From: Siphonodentalium dalli
Taxonomy: Eukaryota > Mollusca > Scaphopoda > Gadilida > Siphonodentaliidae
DNA: 64,000 nt
Reading direction: 5' to 3'
Assembly: GCA_032622095.1 (NCBI GenBank)
Contig: CP136062.1
Span: 38,876,918 to 38,940,917 of the forward strand
Under the pieces are notes generated by a model. It had not been told where the DNA came from and made no database searches. It saw nothing but the letters and a program-made list of their open reading frames with translations. Positions 30,265 to 41,339 of the stretch are shown in pieces; position 1 is the first letter of the stretch, and every line of letters begins with the position of its first letter. The translations under genes were made by a program, and so were the position numbers.

Positions 30265-30638
30265 TTAAAGTGATGTGAAACACTCCGGAAGGGTGATCAA
30301 ATAGAAATTGAGAATAATCTTGTTCAAATTAGTTATTTTTTACGAATATTAATCCAATTTTACAACACACACCGTCAGTCTTATATATTTATGAAATGCA
30401 ATGAGTATCGATGGCGAAAATTATCGCGTTAGTTTATCGCCGATTGTTGCGTCCCGAATCGAGATGTAAATATTTACAAATGAGCGTAGTTCAGACGGTG
30501 TTTTATATGGAGTTGCATGGTCGATTTCTTTGAAATTTGGGCGATATTAGTAGAATGCTACATCCCCCAGTTGGCATAGCGCCTAAGTACTGTTCTATCA
30601 GTTTCACGCACCCGAACAAGTCCATAATATGTCTTTAA
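30265..30638 (+). mobile_element. ~375-bp conserved repeat (family D), complete copy
   Basis: TTAAAGTGATGTGAAACACT to AGTCCATAATATGTCTTTAA, matching 19224-19599. The right TTTAAA is shared with the start of the next repeat (family FF), so two TTAA-bounded elements abut without spacer. Confidence 0.85.
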
Positions 30639-30748
30639 AGGTACATAATCTGATTCGATGGTCCCCGTATCATCAGATTCCAACAACAACATTTCTTCAA
30701 AAGACGATTTAGTTATCAGAATCGATTAATTACCAAAAAAGTAATCAA
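30635..30748 (+). mobile_element. TTAA-bounded repeat (family FF), copy 2
   Basis: TTAAAGGTACATAATCTGAT and CATCAGATTCCAACAACAAC match 9016-9150 and 56281-56425. It abuts the preceding element at a shared TTTAAA. Confidence 0.75.
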
Positions 30749-30869
30749 CCCTATAGTACACTATTTTCGGATTTCTGTAGATAAAGGATACGATGGTGGT
30801 GGTAGGTATGTGTCTAGAAATCCCCGAACTTGTTTCTAGTTCAAGGGGGTGTAGTTGCAAATTATAAGG

Positions 30870-31119
30870 TGAAACCACCCAACATAGAGTAATGCCCTAA
30901 GTAATCGACCTCTTAACCAAAGCAGAATTATGGGTAACTTTTCAGGATTTAGTCGGAAATATGGCTTGTTGCCATTCATTGGAAAGCTCTCGGGGAGAGC
31001 TTTCCGATGAATGGCAACAAGCCATATTTCCGACTAAATCCTGAAACGTTACCCATAATTCTGCTTTGGTTAAGAGGTCGATTACTTCGGGCATTACTGT
31101 AGAACCACCCAGCATAGAG
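30870..31119. mobile_element. Palindromic TA-flanked MITE (family B), complete copy with extra flanking repeats
   Basis: A ~215-bp near-perfect palindrome (30885-31101) runs from GTAATGCCCTAAGTAATCG to its mirror GGGCATTACTG, with arms including GGAAATATGGCTTGTTGCCA. Outside it, ACCACCCAACATAGAG (left) and ACCACCCAGCATAGAG (right) form a direct repeat, longer than the TA expected for this family. Confidence 0.85.
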
Positions 31120-31480
31120 CCTCTAACCACGTCCCTTCGTCGTGTGGCTTCAAAAATTACGACTGCGGAAGAAACCTTTTTTAAACGCATCCGATTAGAA
31201 TATTCGTTCGATTGCCCGGCATTACTCCGAGCAGACTAACCGGAACCGGAAGTGATATGGGGATGGTGGCATTGAGCGCGGTCACGTTCAGCGACAGGGA
31301 GACGTGCTGTGACCAAGAAACCATTTTCCGTCCCATGAATGAGATCATTGAGCCAGACTGGCATGATGATTTGTATTCCAGCTGTCAGAACATCTCTGTC
31401 ATTTGTCGTGCGCTGGCAATATTATTCCCAAATTTGCATGAAGCGATTGGGTGATTTCGACAAATGGGACATAAATTTCC
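31120..31480. other. Moderately GC-rich segment with an unassigned ORF
   Basis: A plus-strand frame (31212-31454) reads MPGITPSRLTGTGSDMGMVA through SSCQNISVICRALAILFPNL to a stop, and the minus strand is also open in parts. Composition is more GC-rich than the surroundings. I do not recognise the protein, and no splice-site pair stood out. It may be an exon, a relic or chance. Confidence 0.2.
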
Positions 31481-32041
31481 CCGTAGTGTTCATATATATT
31501 ACTGGGTTTTTTTTGTTGACAAACCACGTGATCTGCCCCAATGGACCGATGAAACAGACAACAGAGAGAGATTGTTTATTCCCCCATGCACGGGAGACGT
31601 ATATATAGTATATAACGTATATACAATTACATAACCAAAAAACATTACGAATAATATGGCGTTACGTATATGTTATCAGACCACACATGAATGCAGTCTA
31701 TCGTTGTGTTATGCACCATGGTTATACATGTACATTGCCTAAATTCGTGTGAATTAGAAGCTATTACTGTATATATAACTACAATACCATACTATATACA
31801 CATGTATAAATAACAACTTATACGGCGATTGCAATCACACAAGTCATATGTTTTCAAATTATAATTGTGGGATGTTCAAGCAACTTCAATGTCTCTAATG
31901 GCATATAATAAGTTAGACATCGCCATATTGTGGCATTCCATATAATATACAGATGCGATGTTGTCATTTCATTGTGATATTTGTATGAATGTATCCGGTG
32001 GGGGTATGCCCAACTGTAAACTATCAACGGCACCACAGCCC
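31481..32041. other. Intergenic, no feature recognised
   Basis: AT-rich DNA with short ORFs; no supported feature. Confidence 0.4.
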
Positions 32042-32464
32042 TTAACCCTTTACCCAACAAAACGGCCAAAAACGGCAAAATAAAGCTTCAACAGCCTAAA
32101 ATATCTTCGGTCTGTCTCAATAACACCATACAAATATGGATATCATTGGAACCGGTTCATTGACCACATTGTGATGGTTACAGTTATGCCCTGTGCCAAT
32201 GCATTCTCTTATATATGCGAGTCGACCATAGGTCGCCTCGCATATATAAGAGAATGCATTGGCCTAAAGCAAATCTTTTTTAACACTTTTTACCATTTTT
32301 TCTTACATTCTTTAACAATTTTATAATTTTTTCTTGCATTTTTTAACATTTTTTATAATATTTTTCTACATTCTTTGACAATTTTATCATTTTTAATATG
32401 TGTTAAGCCAATGCATTCTCTTATATATGCGAGGCGACCTATGGTCTGTTAAGTAAAGGGTTAA
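32042..32464 (+). mobile_element. TTAA-flanked double-hairpin MITE (family A), right hairpin truncated
   Basis: TTAA at 32042-32045 and 32461-32464, with CCCTTTACCCAACAAAACGG on the left. The left hairpin is complete (32195-32263). The right hairpin stops after its loop (ACCTATGGTC at about 32445) and joins directly to the terminus TGTTAAGTAAAGGG, so the descending arm is deleted. Confidence 0.9.
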
Positions 32465-32465
32465 C

Positions 32466-32700
32466 CAGACCAAATTCCAAGAACTGCAGGAAATCTATCT
32501 CCACTCCCTTTGTTTGAGTCCGAATGTTTGAACTTGTACCTCAAAAATTCCTTCAATTTGTTAGGATTTTCCAGCCCCTGAGATGTCTATTTCATTTCAA
32601 ACAAATGACCGGAAGTAGGAAATTATTCGACTTTTGGCTCAAAACCAATAAAAACCTGAAAGGAAATGTCCAACTACTGAACATATTTGATTAAAATTCG
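32466..32700. repeat. Family P dispersed repeat
   Basis: The order of AGACCAAATTCCAAGAACTG, TTTTCCAGCCC and CCAACTACTGAAC follows the blocks at 24360-24540 loosely. It is diverged. Confidence 0.4.
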
Positions 32701-32937
32701 GGTTGGGGTGATCCAAAAGTCGTAAATATTCATGAACGTTGTTAATGGTGAGTGTTTGTGATCGCTTTCGACTTATTACTAATGAACGATGTTGTAGTTT
32801 TTTCGCTATGGGTGTGTGGTACGAATAATGGTAATGGCAAATGTTATTCACAATCTGAAACAGCGCGGGAGCCTTTATTCAGAATTGGAGGGGCCTGCCC
32901 CTTTGTGCGTTAGGCGCGTGTGGCTCTGTGTTCATAT
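32701..32937. other. Intergenic, no feature recognised
   Basis: No supported feature. Confidence 0.4.
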
Positions 32938-33250
32938 GTGACCCGCCATATCAAATCCAGTCGGAAGTCGGGATTGTGTTACCCTGTGCCAATGCATTCT
33001 CTTATATATGCGAGTCGACCATAGGTCGCCTCGCATATATAAGAGAATGCATTGGCCTAACAATTTTTTATCATGTTTTTTAAATAAAAGTTTCTTACAA
33101 TTTTTAGGACATAAAATAAAAAAACATCCATTACCCTGCAGGGAGCCCCACACATATATAGAAGCATATAGAAGAGTGTCGTCTGCTCATGTTTGTCTTG
33201 GGCTCTGTATATATGGGTTAAATTATAAAATTCGCGCACATCACAGACAT
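32938..33250. mobile_element. Double-hairpin MITE with GTGACCCGCC end, right side truncated
   Basis: GTGACCCGCCATATCAAATC, the left hairpin (32991-33059) and the GGGAGCCCCACACATATATA core match 2827-3284, with the core in opposite relative orientation. The second hairpin is missing. The copy at 63624-63880 shows the same hairpin-core order and continues alike past the core. Confidence 0.8.
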
Positions 33251-33417
33251 GTCCCACTCTTTTATATATATTGATCATATTACTATGCTACTTCAATATA
33301 TCCTTGGGCAAATTGGTCCATATTGGACTTATTTGGTTCGGATATAACCCCATAGTTGACTTATACCCAGTATTATGTCGGATGGCGCATGCGTATGGAA
33401 AGTGGAAAATTGGCTCA

Positions 33418-33633
33418 GGAACCCTTTCAGTGCCAAGTCCGATTTTTGTATCAACCCATATTTCCTTGATAATTTTTCAAATTTATTGATTATAATAATG
33501 TTATACATTGATGGAAAGAGCTCTAAGAGCTCTTTCCATCAATGTATCACATTATTATAATCAATAAAAAATTTAAATGATCAAGGAAATATGGGTTGAT
33601 ACAAACATCGGACTTGGCACTGAAAGGGTTATT
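33418..33633. mobile_element. piggyBac-like MITE (CCCTTTCAGTGCC ends), full palindrome
   Basis: CCCTTTCAGTGCCAAGTCCG and its complement bound a palindrome that continues to the centre GAGCTCTAAGAGCTC, so the whole element can fold. The flanks are GGAA and TTAT rather than TTAA, which may reflect mutation. The 17267-17427 copy equals this one with an internal arm removed. Confidence 0.85.
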
Positions 33634-33849
33634 TGGTGTCAAATCGGAACGTGGATCTTTAATGGATAATAAATACGTGATATTTATAAAATTTGGCACT
33701 CGACGAATATTATAAAGCAACAATGTAATAAAAACAATCGCTGTTGAAAATCTGTATCTGACCATGGGCCAACATGAGGTTCAAGGCGGGAGCAGCGCCT
33801 GAGTAAATTGGTTGATATAGTTCCAGATATGTTCCTCTGTTCATTGTTT

Positions 33850-33960
33850 ATGTTTGGCATATGATCAAAACTATATATATTTTAAAATTCGTTCCGCTGA
33901 TGGCGATTTGAACAAATATGAATATTTCTGCAACGAACGCCGCCCGTGCATGCCTTTAAA
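33850..33960. mobile_element. Right-end fragment of the ACGGGCGGCG-ended MITE (family AA)
   Basis: ATGTTTGGCATATGATCAAA through GAACGCCGCCCGTGCATGCC-TTTAAA matches 23725-23834. Confidence 0.75.
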
Positions 33961-34439
33961 CAACAGCGAGCATTATTTATCGTTTTATGAGTACTCCAAC
34001 CACAATATTGGATCGTATCTGTTAGAGGCAACTCTCTTGGAGGCGGGCGTATTGCTTAATTTGAGTTTTGTTCTGCACTATAAATACCATAACAACCGAA
34101 GATCGGATTTCTCCTGCCAACAAAATGTCTTTAATCACGTGTCGAAGTGCGATTAAAACTGAGAGATCGATTGATTGTGTTTTCATGAATTTGCGGTCAC
34201 AATCATGTGTTGTTATTGAGTTCTAAACCAATTGATGTCGCTTTCGTGAGCTTCAGTGACTTATTGCCCCGATCACCAACGCAGATCGATCCCCCATCTC
34301 AATCTTTGATAATTAATTCAAGAGAACCCAAGCCAATATGCGGCAAATATGATTTAGGATATTATAGGAATGGTCTCTAATACATTTCTAAAACAGACGG
34401 CATTTTGGTTTAGAAATATTCGCTGTGATGCGGGTTATA
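33961..34439. other. Intergenic, no feature recognised
   Basis: No supported gene. The plus ORF 33854-34156 begins in the preceding MITE fragment. Confidence 0.4.
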
Positions 34440-34740
34440 GTACGTGAAGTGGGTCGAATATTGACGCGTGAATGGGGGAATCGTGATGGGATCTATCAAT
34501 ATTAGATCTCGAGGAGTATAAACGTCACTAGCATAACGCATCCGCGGGGATATTGGTATGTTCCATTCACGCTCCGCTCTGCTGTCAGGATCATCCAGAC
34601 CAAGTTAATCGAACGCAAGTTCCGGTACGATTGATAACCACGTCTTGTGCATATTCCTAAGACGTACTTTGATGATAATATTGACATGATACAAGAGCGT
34701 GATGCGACGTACATACTGCACTTATCATTTAGGGTACGTT
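34440..34740 (+). repeat. Dispersed repeat (family DD), copy 1
   Basis: AATGGGGGAATCGTGATGG, GATCATCCAGACCAAGTTAA and CTTTGATGATAATATTGACA occur in the same order at 44910-45200. Identity is about 75-80% by eye. Confidence 0.65.
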
Positions 34741-35080
34741 CATACGCTGGCAAGTTTGCATGGTATGTTTTTTGCGGGCATTTCGTCATAGAAAACCACA
34801 TGGTGCCAGAATATGAACAGAAACGTGCACATAACCTGCATCTTTACCAAAGCTAACGACATGAGAAGTAAAATGTATGTAGTTCCACTTGTAACGGTGC
34901 TACTGTATATTTACCTTCAAATACCTGAATGAGATTTTACTTCGTATGTAATTAACCGTGGTACAGATGCATCGTATATGCTTGTTTCCGTTCATAGTCT
35001 GGCACCATATCGTTTTCTACGACAAAATTCCTGCAAACCACACCCTGCAAACTTGCCAGCGTATGGACGTACCGTTAGCG
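34730..35080. mobile_element. Inverted-repeat element with GTACGTTCATACGCTGGCAA ends (family T)
   Basis: GTACGTTCATACGCTGGCAA (34736) faces TTGCCAGCGTATGGACGTAC (35055). The arms continue with AAAACCACATGGTGCCAGAA and its diverged complement near 35010. A third copy of one arm, extended outward, lies at 35080-35270 in direct orientation. Confidence 0.75.
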
Positions 35081-35270
35081 ATGATAATATTGACACGATG
35101 CAAGAGAGACGTATATACTGCATTTATACCATCTAGCGTTCGTTCACATATTGGTTAGTTTGCCTGTAATTTTGTATAGGCATTTCGTCAAAGAAAACCA
35201 TATGGTACCAGAATATGAACGGCGACATGCATAAAAAGTATGGTAACTTATGCTTTTACCAGGGTGTTCT
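35080..35270 (+). repeat. Diverged third arm of family T element
   Basis: GATGATAATATTGACACGAT through AAACCATATGGTACCAGAAT parallels 34669-34855. Confidence 0.7.
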
Positions 35271-36059
35271 CCGGCTTCACTAGTTTTGCCATCGTAAATA
35301 CTGATTTTACAAGCGATTTTCTCGAGTTTACCAGAGTATAACATATTATTTTCCGTGTCCTGAAAATCTTCCTGTAATTTGAGAATACAATGTGGTATCA
35401 TCAATTTTATTTGCAACATACCTTGTAAATTCTAGGTTGCCTTCTAAACAATCTGGTAAAAGCGGATACTCTGGGCATACAAGACCTTACTTTGCTGTAT
35501 CGATGCCTATATCGTAAAACGCAAAGCATCATATATAAACCACGATATGCTGTGGTAATAGTTGCCAGTGTAAAACAAATTACCAGGCATACACTATACA
35601 GACCAATGTGATTTGTCAATTTATAAACAGATGTGACATAATTCAGCCATCGTTGTCGTTATGTATTCCCTTGCATATATAACGATTCTTTACTCAATTA
35701 AGTGCATTGTATACTTTGTTACATATTCCACATGCACACTTGTGCGTTGGCTGCATACAAAAAACTTTTAAAAAAGAACCCTCAAAATGCCCTGCATGTC
35801 AAATTACTACAGAGTGCCCCCTTTGAAACAAAGGAAGGAGTGAACATGCACCTTCCTAATATCAGAAGGTGTCAAGGGTACATGACTATATGTATGAAAA
35901 TATGTAGGGTCATCTGTGTTCCAGTATTAAGACCATGGATGGCTAATTTTCTGTTTAGCGTTATTCGTGGTTTTAAGAACTGTTACGAGCATATGCTACA
36001 CTGTAAAATTTAATAACGTTATAACTACGGTAATGCACCGTCAACTTAGTTGCCAGTAC
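35271..36059. other. Intergenic, no feature recognised
   Basis: Open frames on both strands without recognisable domains; no repeats noticed. Confidence 0.4.
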
Positions 36060-36240
36060 AATCCCTGTCGAAATAACAGTATACCGTTGATACATTGTAC
36101 TGTTGAAGTAAACGGTAGGATACTGTTGAAATAACAGTATACCGTTGATACATTGTACTGTTGGAATACACGGTAGGATACTGTTGAAATAACAGTACAC
36201 CGTCGATACATTGTACTGTTGGAATAAACGGTAGGATACT
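36060..36240. repeat. 58-bp tandem repeat, three copies
   Basis: Units read GAAATAACAGTATACCGTTG, ATACATTGTACTGTTG and a GGTAGGATACT end, with few differences. ACAGTATACCGTTGATACAT-like pieces give minus-strand ORFs of repetitive composition. Confidence 0.9.
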
Positions 36241-36775
36241 TGTAGTAATATAGCTGACTAGAAGATCCAACAAAAATAATTACTTTCATTCGTTTATTAG
36301 TAGAGAAATTAGCGAAAATGTGAAAAGTGATCCGTTATAACTAATACTTATAGAGTGAATGACTGCAGTGCAAACCAATTTTACTAGGTGACCTATTTTC
36401 GCGGTCGCTATTAAAACATCGCAAGTGGTTAAATAGGGCTTGTTTACACTTTCTTTAGCCCATTCGGTAGACCGTTAGTGCTATTTAAACGGCTTGGAAC
36501 CTGTCCCAAGCTGTTGAAACATATTAAAAAGTAGGCCTACTAAATTATAAAACAAATCTCCTGCGAATGACGGAGACAGACACTGAGACATCAATTAATG
36601 GCGAATTTACCCGAGATGCATTGCGAATCTCACAAGGGAGGTGATCCTATCCATACCTCGTGTTTGTGCAACGGTACTTGGCCGTCAAAACTAGCAACGG
36701 TATAATACCGTAGGCAAACCAACGGTATCATATTGTTAAACCAACAGTGACAAAATACAGTGTAGTTAATTGTGA
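36241..36775. other. Intergenic, no feature recognised
   Basis: ACGGTATAATACCGT and AACGGTATCATATTG near 36695-36740 echo the preceding repeat's ACCGTT motif. No supported gene. Confidence 0.4.
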
Positions 36776-37064
36776 AACAAGTTCATACCTTATTTGTTCG
36801 GAAATACTTAATCTATAACATTCTGACCAAAGATGCCAGTCGGATGTTTGGAATACACCAGTCCATACCTATTGGAGAATCCTTCAACTGACAACTTTGA
36901 TCATAATGTTAGAGCAAACACATTTGAATTTGGACATAAATGAGGTATCAGCTTGTTTGAAAAAATAGTATGGCATCTATTTTTTTCCTCGCTTTCGGTC
37001 GCGTTTTAGATCACCTCGGCCATTTGGAATGCGTGATACTCATCAACTAGAAACCACGTGATTT
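36776..37064 (-). mobile_element. Family H inverted-repeat element, partial copy
   Basis: CATTCTGACCAAAGATGCCA through GGCCATTTGGAATGCGTGAT to AACCACGTGATT matches 48057-48408 and 17436-17760. Confidence 0.75.
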
Positions 37065-37510
37065 AAATATACATGTACAAGTGCATGATTTGATTATACT
37101 CTTAGTAAATTAATATTGTTTGCCATGTCCATGTATAATTAAAAAAATATTCCAATAGTGTTACTTTTTGCTGACAACTGCATGTGCCTAAATAGAAGAA
37201 GAATAGATCACATATGAAAGGATCTGAGTCCCATATCACATAGCCTAATCAATATCTAAACAGATGCATGTACTTAGCTACGCTTCTCTGATATTCCGCA
37301 AGCTGGTGCAACCGAAATATCATCTGAAGTGATTTAATAAGTTGCAACAACATAATACCCCTCAACCTTAGTTGCAACAGCTCGCGGAAATGCATGCATG
37401 TAATGCAAATTGGTAAAATATTGTTTTACGATAGTCAAATGTAGCTACAATAGCTAGGTATGGCTATTGTAGCTATAATTGGGAATTGCCAGACCTGGCA
37501 ATGTTGGTAT
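37056..37510. repeat. Dispersed repeat (family G), copy 2
   Basis: The 240-bp block (37056-37300) parallels 26060-26300. AGCTACAATAG/CTATTGTAGCT then GGGAATTGCCAGACC (37440-37500) is the reverse of 25955-26020. Confidence 0.7.
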
Positions 37511-37680
37511 ACCATAGTAGTTTTATGTGTGAAAATCATTTATATTTATATAACCATATAAGCGAAGTCATGCAGTGTTTAACACCTTAGGTAATCACAT
37601 GTGTCAGTCATATAACTCCCTCACTAAAAGTTTAAGCCTTCTAAAAGCTTACGTGGCATACCAGTGTAATTAAAACTACT
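37511..37680. other. Flank of the U2 relic
   Basis: No feature recognised. No snRNA promoter element was identified upstream of 37681. Confidence 0.4.
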
Positions 37681-37721
37681 ATCGCTTCTCGACCTTTTGG
37701 CGAAGATCAAAGTGTGTTATC
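37681..37721 (+). pseudogene. U2 snRNA 5'-end relic
   Basis: ATCGCTTCTCGACCTTTTGG followed by CGAAGATCAAAGTGTGTTAT corresponds to the conserved first ~40 nt of U2 snRNA (stem-loop I region). U2 has GGCC where this has GACC, GGCTAAG where this has GGCGAAG, and CAAGTGTAGTATC where this has CAAAGTGTGTTATC. The branch-point recognition and Sm-site regions do not follow, so it is a truncated pseudogene or the head of a U2-derived SINE. Confidence 0.8.
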
Positions 37722-38337
37722 CGAGTCCCAATGGCGGCGCTCGGGGTAGCTCTGCTTTGATGAAGCCCATGCTGTTTGATACGTAAGGGTTAGAGCACAA
37801 TAATTGTTCTTTACCAGAATCAATCGAGTCGAAGACGAGATTTATTCTGGTAAAGAACTATTCGCGTGCTCTGACCGACTTAGAGCACAATTGATCCCAC
37901 ATATTGCAGTCAACTGGAAATGTGCCATTGAGCGTGTTTTGACCACGACGCACAATCCGTGCGCTTGTCGCGATTGGACACAATAGCTGGTTAGCCACGC
38001 CCAACGACGTGATTAACATGCACTGATCGCCGTTGAGTGTGAATACATGTAGATATGTTCGAAACAACACGGACTGGTCCCACTTTGAAGCGCCCGTGCG
38101 ATTTGTCTGTTATGAGTTGCATGTGCCTAACAATGAACTATTCCTTCGCCAGCCTTGGGAATTGGTGTGCTTTACCAAAAATCAGGGAACGATTGCAACA
38201 ATGGGATTGTGCTCTAAGTTATATTAAAACGTTCACTGCCGACTCCCATTTAATTACATGCACAAACTGACGTGTTGGTGGTAGCTGCAAACACCGGATG
38301 GGACATCCACAATCATGCTGAGTTCGCAGCCTATATA
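37722..38337. other. Segment with nested inverted repeats downstream of the U2 relic
   Basis: A fold-back (37792-37873) pairs TTGTTCTTTACCAGAAT with ATTCTGGTAAAGAACTA. Farther out, AGAGCACAATTGATCCC (37883) faces GGGATTGTGCTCT (38203). Frames at 37804-37986 and 38033-38227 are open but have no recognised domain. The segment could be the body of a mobile element headed by the U2 piece, which is speculative. Confidence 0.4.
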
Positions 38338-38780
38338 AGGAGGACGAGTGGCCATATATACTTTATTCTCCCAGCCAATGTACATGGTACGTAGACAACG
38401 GAATACATAAAACAATACCTACCCGAGTCAAGTGCGGATATACGACGGTTAACGTAATTAGTTATTTAGTCATATTCAAGTTAATGTTGCCATCAGGGCG
38501 TGACACGGGGTCTGACAGATAAGAATAGAAAATGTGTTATGGCAGCTTACAGGCTGCCGCCCTGTGAGGTGGAAGCTACCTGATTTAACATGGAGAACAG
38601 GTATAGATACGGAAGTTTGAATCTCTTTGCTCATTTTGCACGTTTAAAAAAAACAGATGGTCGTGTGCTTCTTGAAAACCTTTTCAATTTACCAAGACTT
38701 TACGTACTTTTCGAAAAGACAGGAAATAATGATTCCCTCAAATCGGAGAAGATTGGACAATGAATCAGGTGGTGTATTTC
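38338..38780. other. Intergenic, no feature recognised
   Basis: No supported feature. Confidence 0.4.
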
Positions 38781-38853
38781 ATCGCCGATTGCATTCAGAT
38801 TGCACAAGGTACATACATCGCAGATTGCATTCAGATTGTACAAGGTACATACA
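38781..38853. repeat. 36-bp tandem duplication
   Basis: GATTGCATTCAGATTG and ACAAGGTACATACATCGC occur twice in succession within a 101-codon open frame (38657-38962) that lacks a recognisable domain. Confidence 0.9.
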
Positions 38854-39802
38854 CGCTACTCTCTTGGAACGTTATTCCAACTTCCCGATTCTACAGCAGT
38901 TTATGATTTTGGGTTCTGAATCTAGCCAAAGTGAATACGATATTTTGATTACTAGAATTTAGATAGTTTTCGAAAGCGAATTATGTCTTAATCAAGGAAA
39001 AAAAACATGCCCTTCTTGGAATGTGATATATCGATTTGCCACCCTTGTATAAGCTGATCTCTTAAAATTCTTGTGACATCCTTGGGAATGCACATCGTGT
39101 TGATATTGGTTCGCCGAAACATGAGACACGCCGCAACAATCACGTATTCCTTTACTTCCATGACTGACAATGACGGACTCGGGTCGGATCCTGGTGGGCA
39201 CTTTACCCAATCTCATAAGTCTGCATGGAGAACCTCTTAATACCTGAGACCATACTATTACCGGAGACCAAACGCTAACAAGCTAGCAGCACAATTACAA
39301 TTACCAAGAATCTCTCAGTTTTTATAAAAAAGGTCATCGATATATTTGGGAACTCTTGAGGCTACATTTTCGGACAAACAAGTAAACCCCTTCAAAATAT
39401 ACCGATATAATATACTTAATGCTTAAACATGTACCAAAACGTTATAAAGAAGGATCCCAACGCCAATAGTTTATGGCTATAGATGCGCTTATTTGATAAG
39501 TAATACAATATGATTCCTCTTGAGGCTTAATCAATTAAACCATTCAAAATCCATATCCATTGACCGAACACGTAACCAATAAGCCGAACTCAATAACAAT
39601 AACTCTCTATATCTATCAGATAAATATAAATATAATTATATACAGATCAAGATACTATTGCTATACACAAATATATTATATTCAAAATTAATGCGCATCC
39701 ATGCAAAAATATATATATACTTGCATCGATATCTGCAATAGTTGTGTTTCTGTTATATCTATTTTGATGATCAGAATACCAATAAATTGATTGATTGATT
39801 GA
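38854..39802. other. Intergenic, no feature recognised
   Basis: AT-rich, with short TGAT repeats at 39789-39802. No supported gene. Confidence 0.4.
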
Positions 39803-40181
39803 TACAGTGATGTGAAACACTTCGGTAGGGCGATCAAATAGAAATGGAGAATAATCTTATTCGAAGTAGTTATTTTTTACAAATATTGTATCTAAATTTA
39901 CATCACACACCGTCATTCTTATATATTAATTAAATACAGTGACTGTCGATGGCGAAATCGTTTTCGTTAGTTTATCGGCGATAGATGCGTCCCGAATCGA
40001 GCAGTAAATATTTACAATTGAAAAATGTTGAGACGATGTTTTCTATGGAGTGGTGTGGTCGATTTGCTTGAGATTTTCGGCAATGTTAGTAGAATGCTAC
40101 ACTCCTCCAGTTGGAATAGCACCTGGATACTAACTTGTCAGTTTCACGCACCCGAACAAGTACATAATATAATATGTCTTT
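39803..40181 (+). mobile_element. ~375-bp conserved repeat (family D), complete copy
   Basis: CAGTGATGTGAAACACTTCG to CGAACAAGTACATAATATAA and ATGTCTTTA. The body matches the other copies, but the flanking TTTAAA is degraded. Confidence 0.85.
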
Positions 40182-40239
40182 ACGGGGTGACTTCAGCCGA
40201 TAACAGTGGTCCGCAATGACTGTTTAAAAAACTACTATT

Positions 40240-41160
40240 GTATACCAACTCACCAGGGTGAGAACACACAAATGAAATCACCAGAATGAAAATACACGGT
40301 ATGAGTCAATAGGGTGAAGGGTAAATATACTAGAGTGACAATATATTGCTGAAATCACCAGGGTGAAACGCCCCTTGTCAAACTACAAGACTGAAATTGC
40401 CAAATTGCAAGTAGCGAAGGACAAATACCAGGGTGTGTTTTGTTGAAACACCTGGGTGACTTTGTAAGTTGATAGCGGAGCAAAAACACCAGGGTGAATT
40501 TTCACCTAATGCGCATAAGATTGTCCACTTATAAACGGACAATCCGTACCTAAAATGATCGTTAATTAATGGACAATCCGACCAAGCGTGGCACGCGATC
40601 TTGGGATTGTCCACTAAATCACGACATATATAGATAATCCTGCATGTTAGCTTCATATTAAATCTGAAGGATAATAACTCTATAAAGAATGTACCTTTAC
40701 TAAATAACGGAGATTTGTTTGAGAAATTTGCAACACCACAACAGATCAACTCTTGTGAAATATAAGTCAAACTCTTCCATTGGGTGGGCGGGCTTGGCGG
40801 AGGTTTGGGGTACGCTCTTTAAAAACACTTCTTCGAATATTTCCGTTATTTCGTCAAAAACACTTCTCATACAAATCGCCGTTATTTAGTAAATTAACAT
40901 GCTTTATAGAGTTATTGCCCTTCATATTAAATATCAAGCTAACATGCAGGATTAACTATACATGTCGACAAGTGGACAGTCCCAAGCTCGCGTGGTCGGA
41001 TTGTCCATTAATTAACGAACATTTTAGGTACGGATTGTCCGTTTATAAATGGCCAATCCTTGAAGAATTGCCTGGAATTTTTGTAAAAATATCCAGGGGT
41101 ATATTTACATTGTTCCAATTCATCTGGGTGAAATATACTTGGGTTAAATACCGTAGTTAA
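40240..41160. mobile_element. Inverted-repeat element with CACCAGGGTGA subterminal motifs (family U)
   Basis: The arms pair across a short centre at about 40772: GGACAATCCGTACCTAAAAT (40538) faces ATTTTAGGTACGGATTGTCC (41021), and TCCTGCATGTTAGCTT (40638) faces AAGCTAACATGCAGGA (40937). The left end contains repeated ATCACCAGGGTGAAA-like motifs from 40250 to 40500, and the right end has diverged CATCTGGGTGAAATA motifs. Minus ORF 40378-40770 and plus ORF 40780-41160 are the two arms read outward and encode similar peptides, because the arms are copies of each other. No transposase was recognised. Confidence 0.75.
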
Positions 41161-41339
41161 TTTAACAAATTTACCAGGATTATTTTGTTATATATGGACG
41201 AACTCTGCGTTGAAGTTTGCCGAAGCCAATTAGAAGATAGTTTCGTGGAATCATTAATACGAAACGTGCCGTGGTTCTTTATTATTCGTGATTGTTGATT
41301 GTCATTGTGACATGCTTAACACCTGCAGTATGTACTGAA
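41161..41339. other. Spacer between inverted-repeat elements
   Basis: Nothing recognised. Confidence 0.4.
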
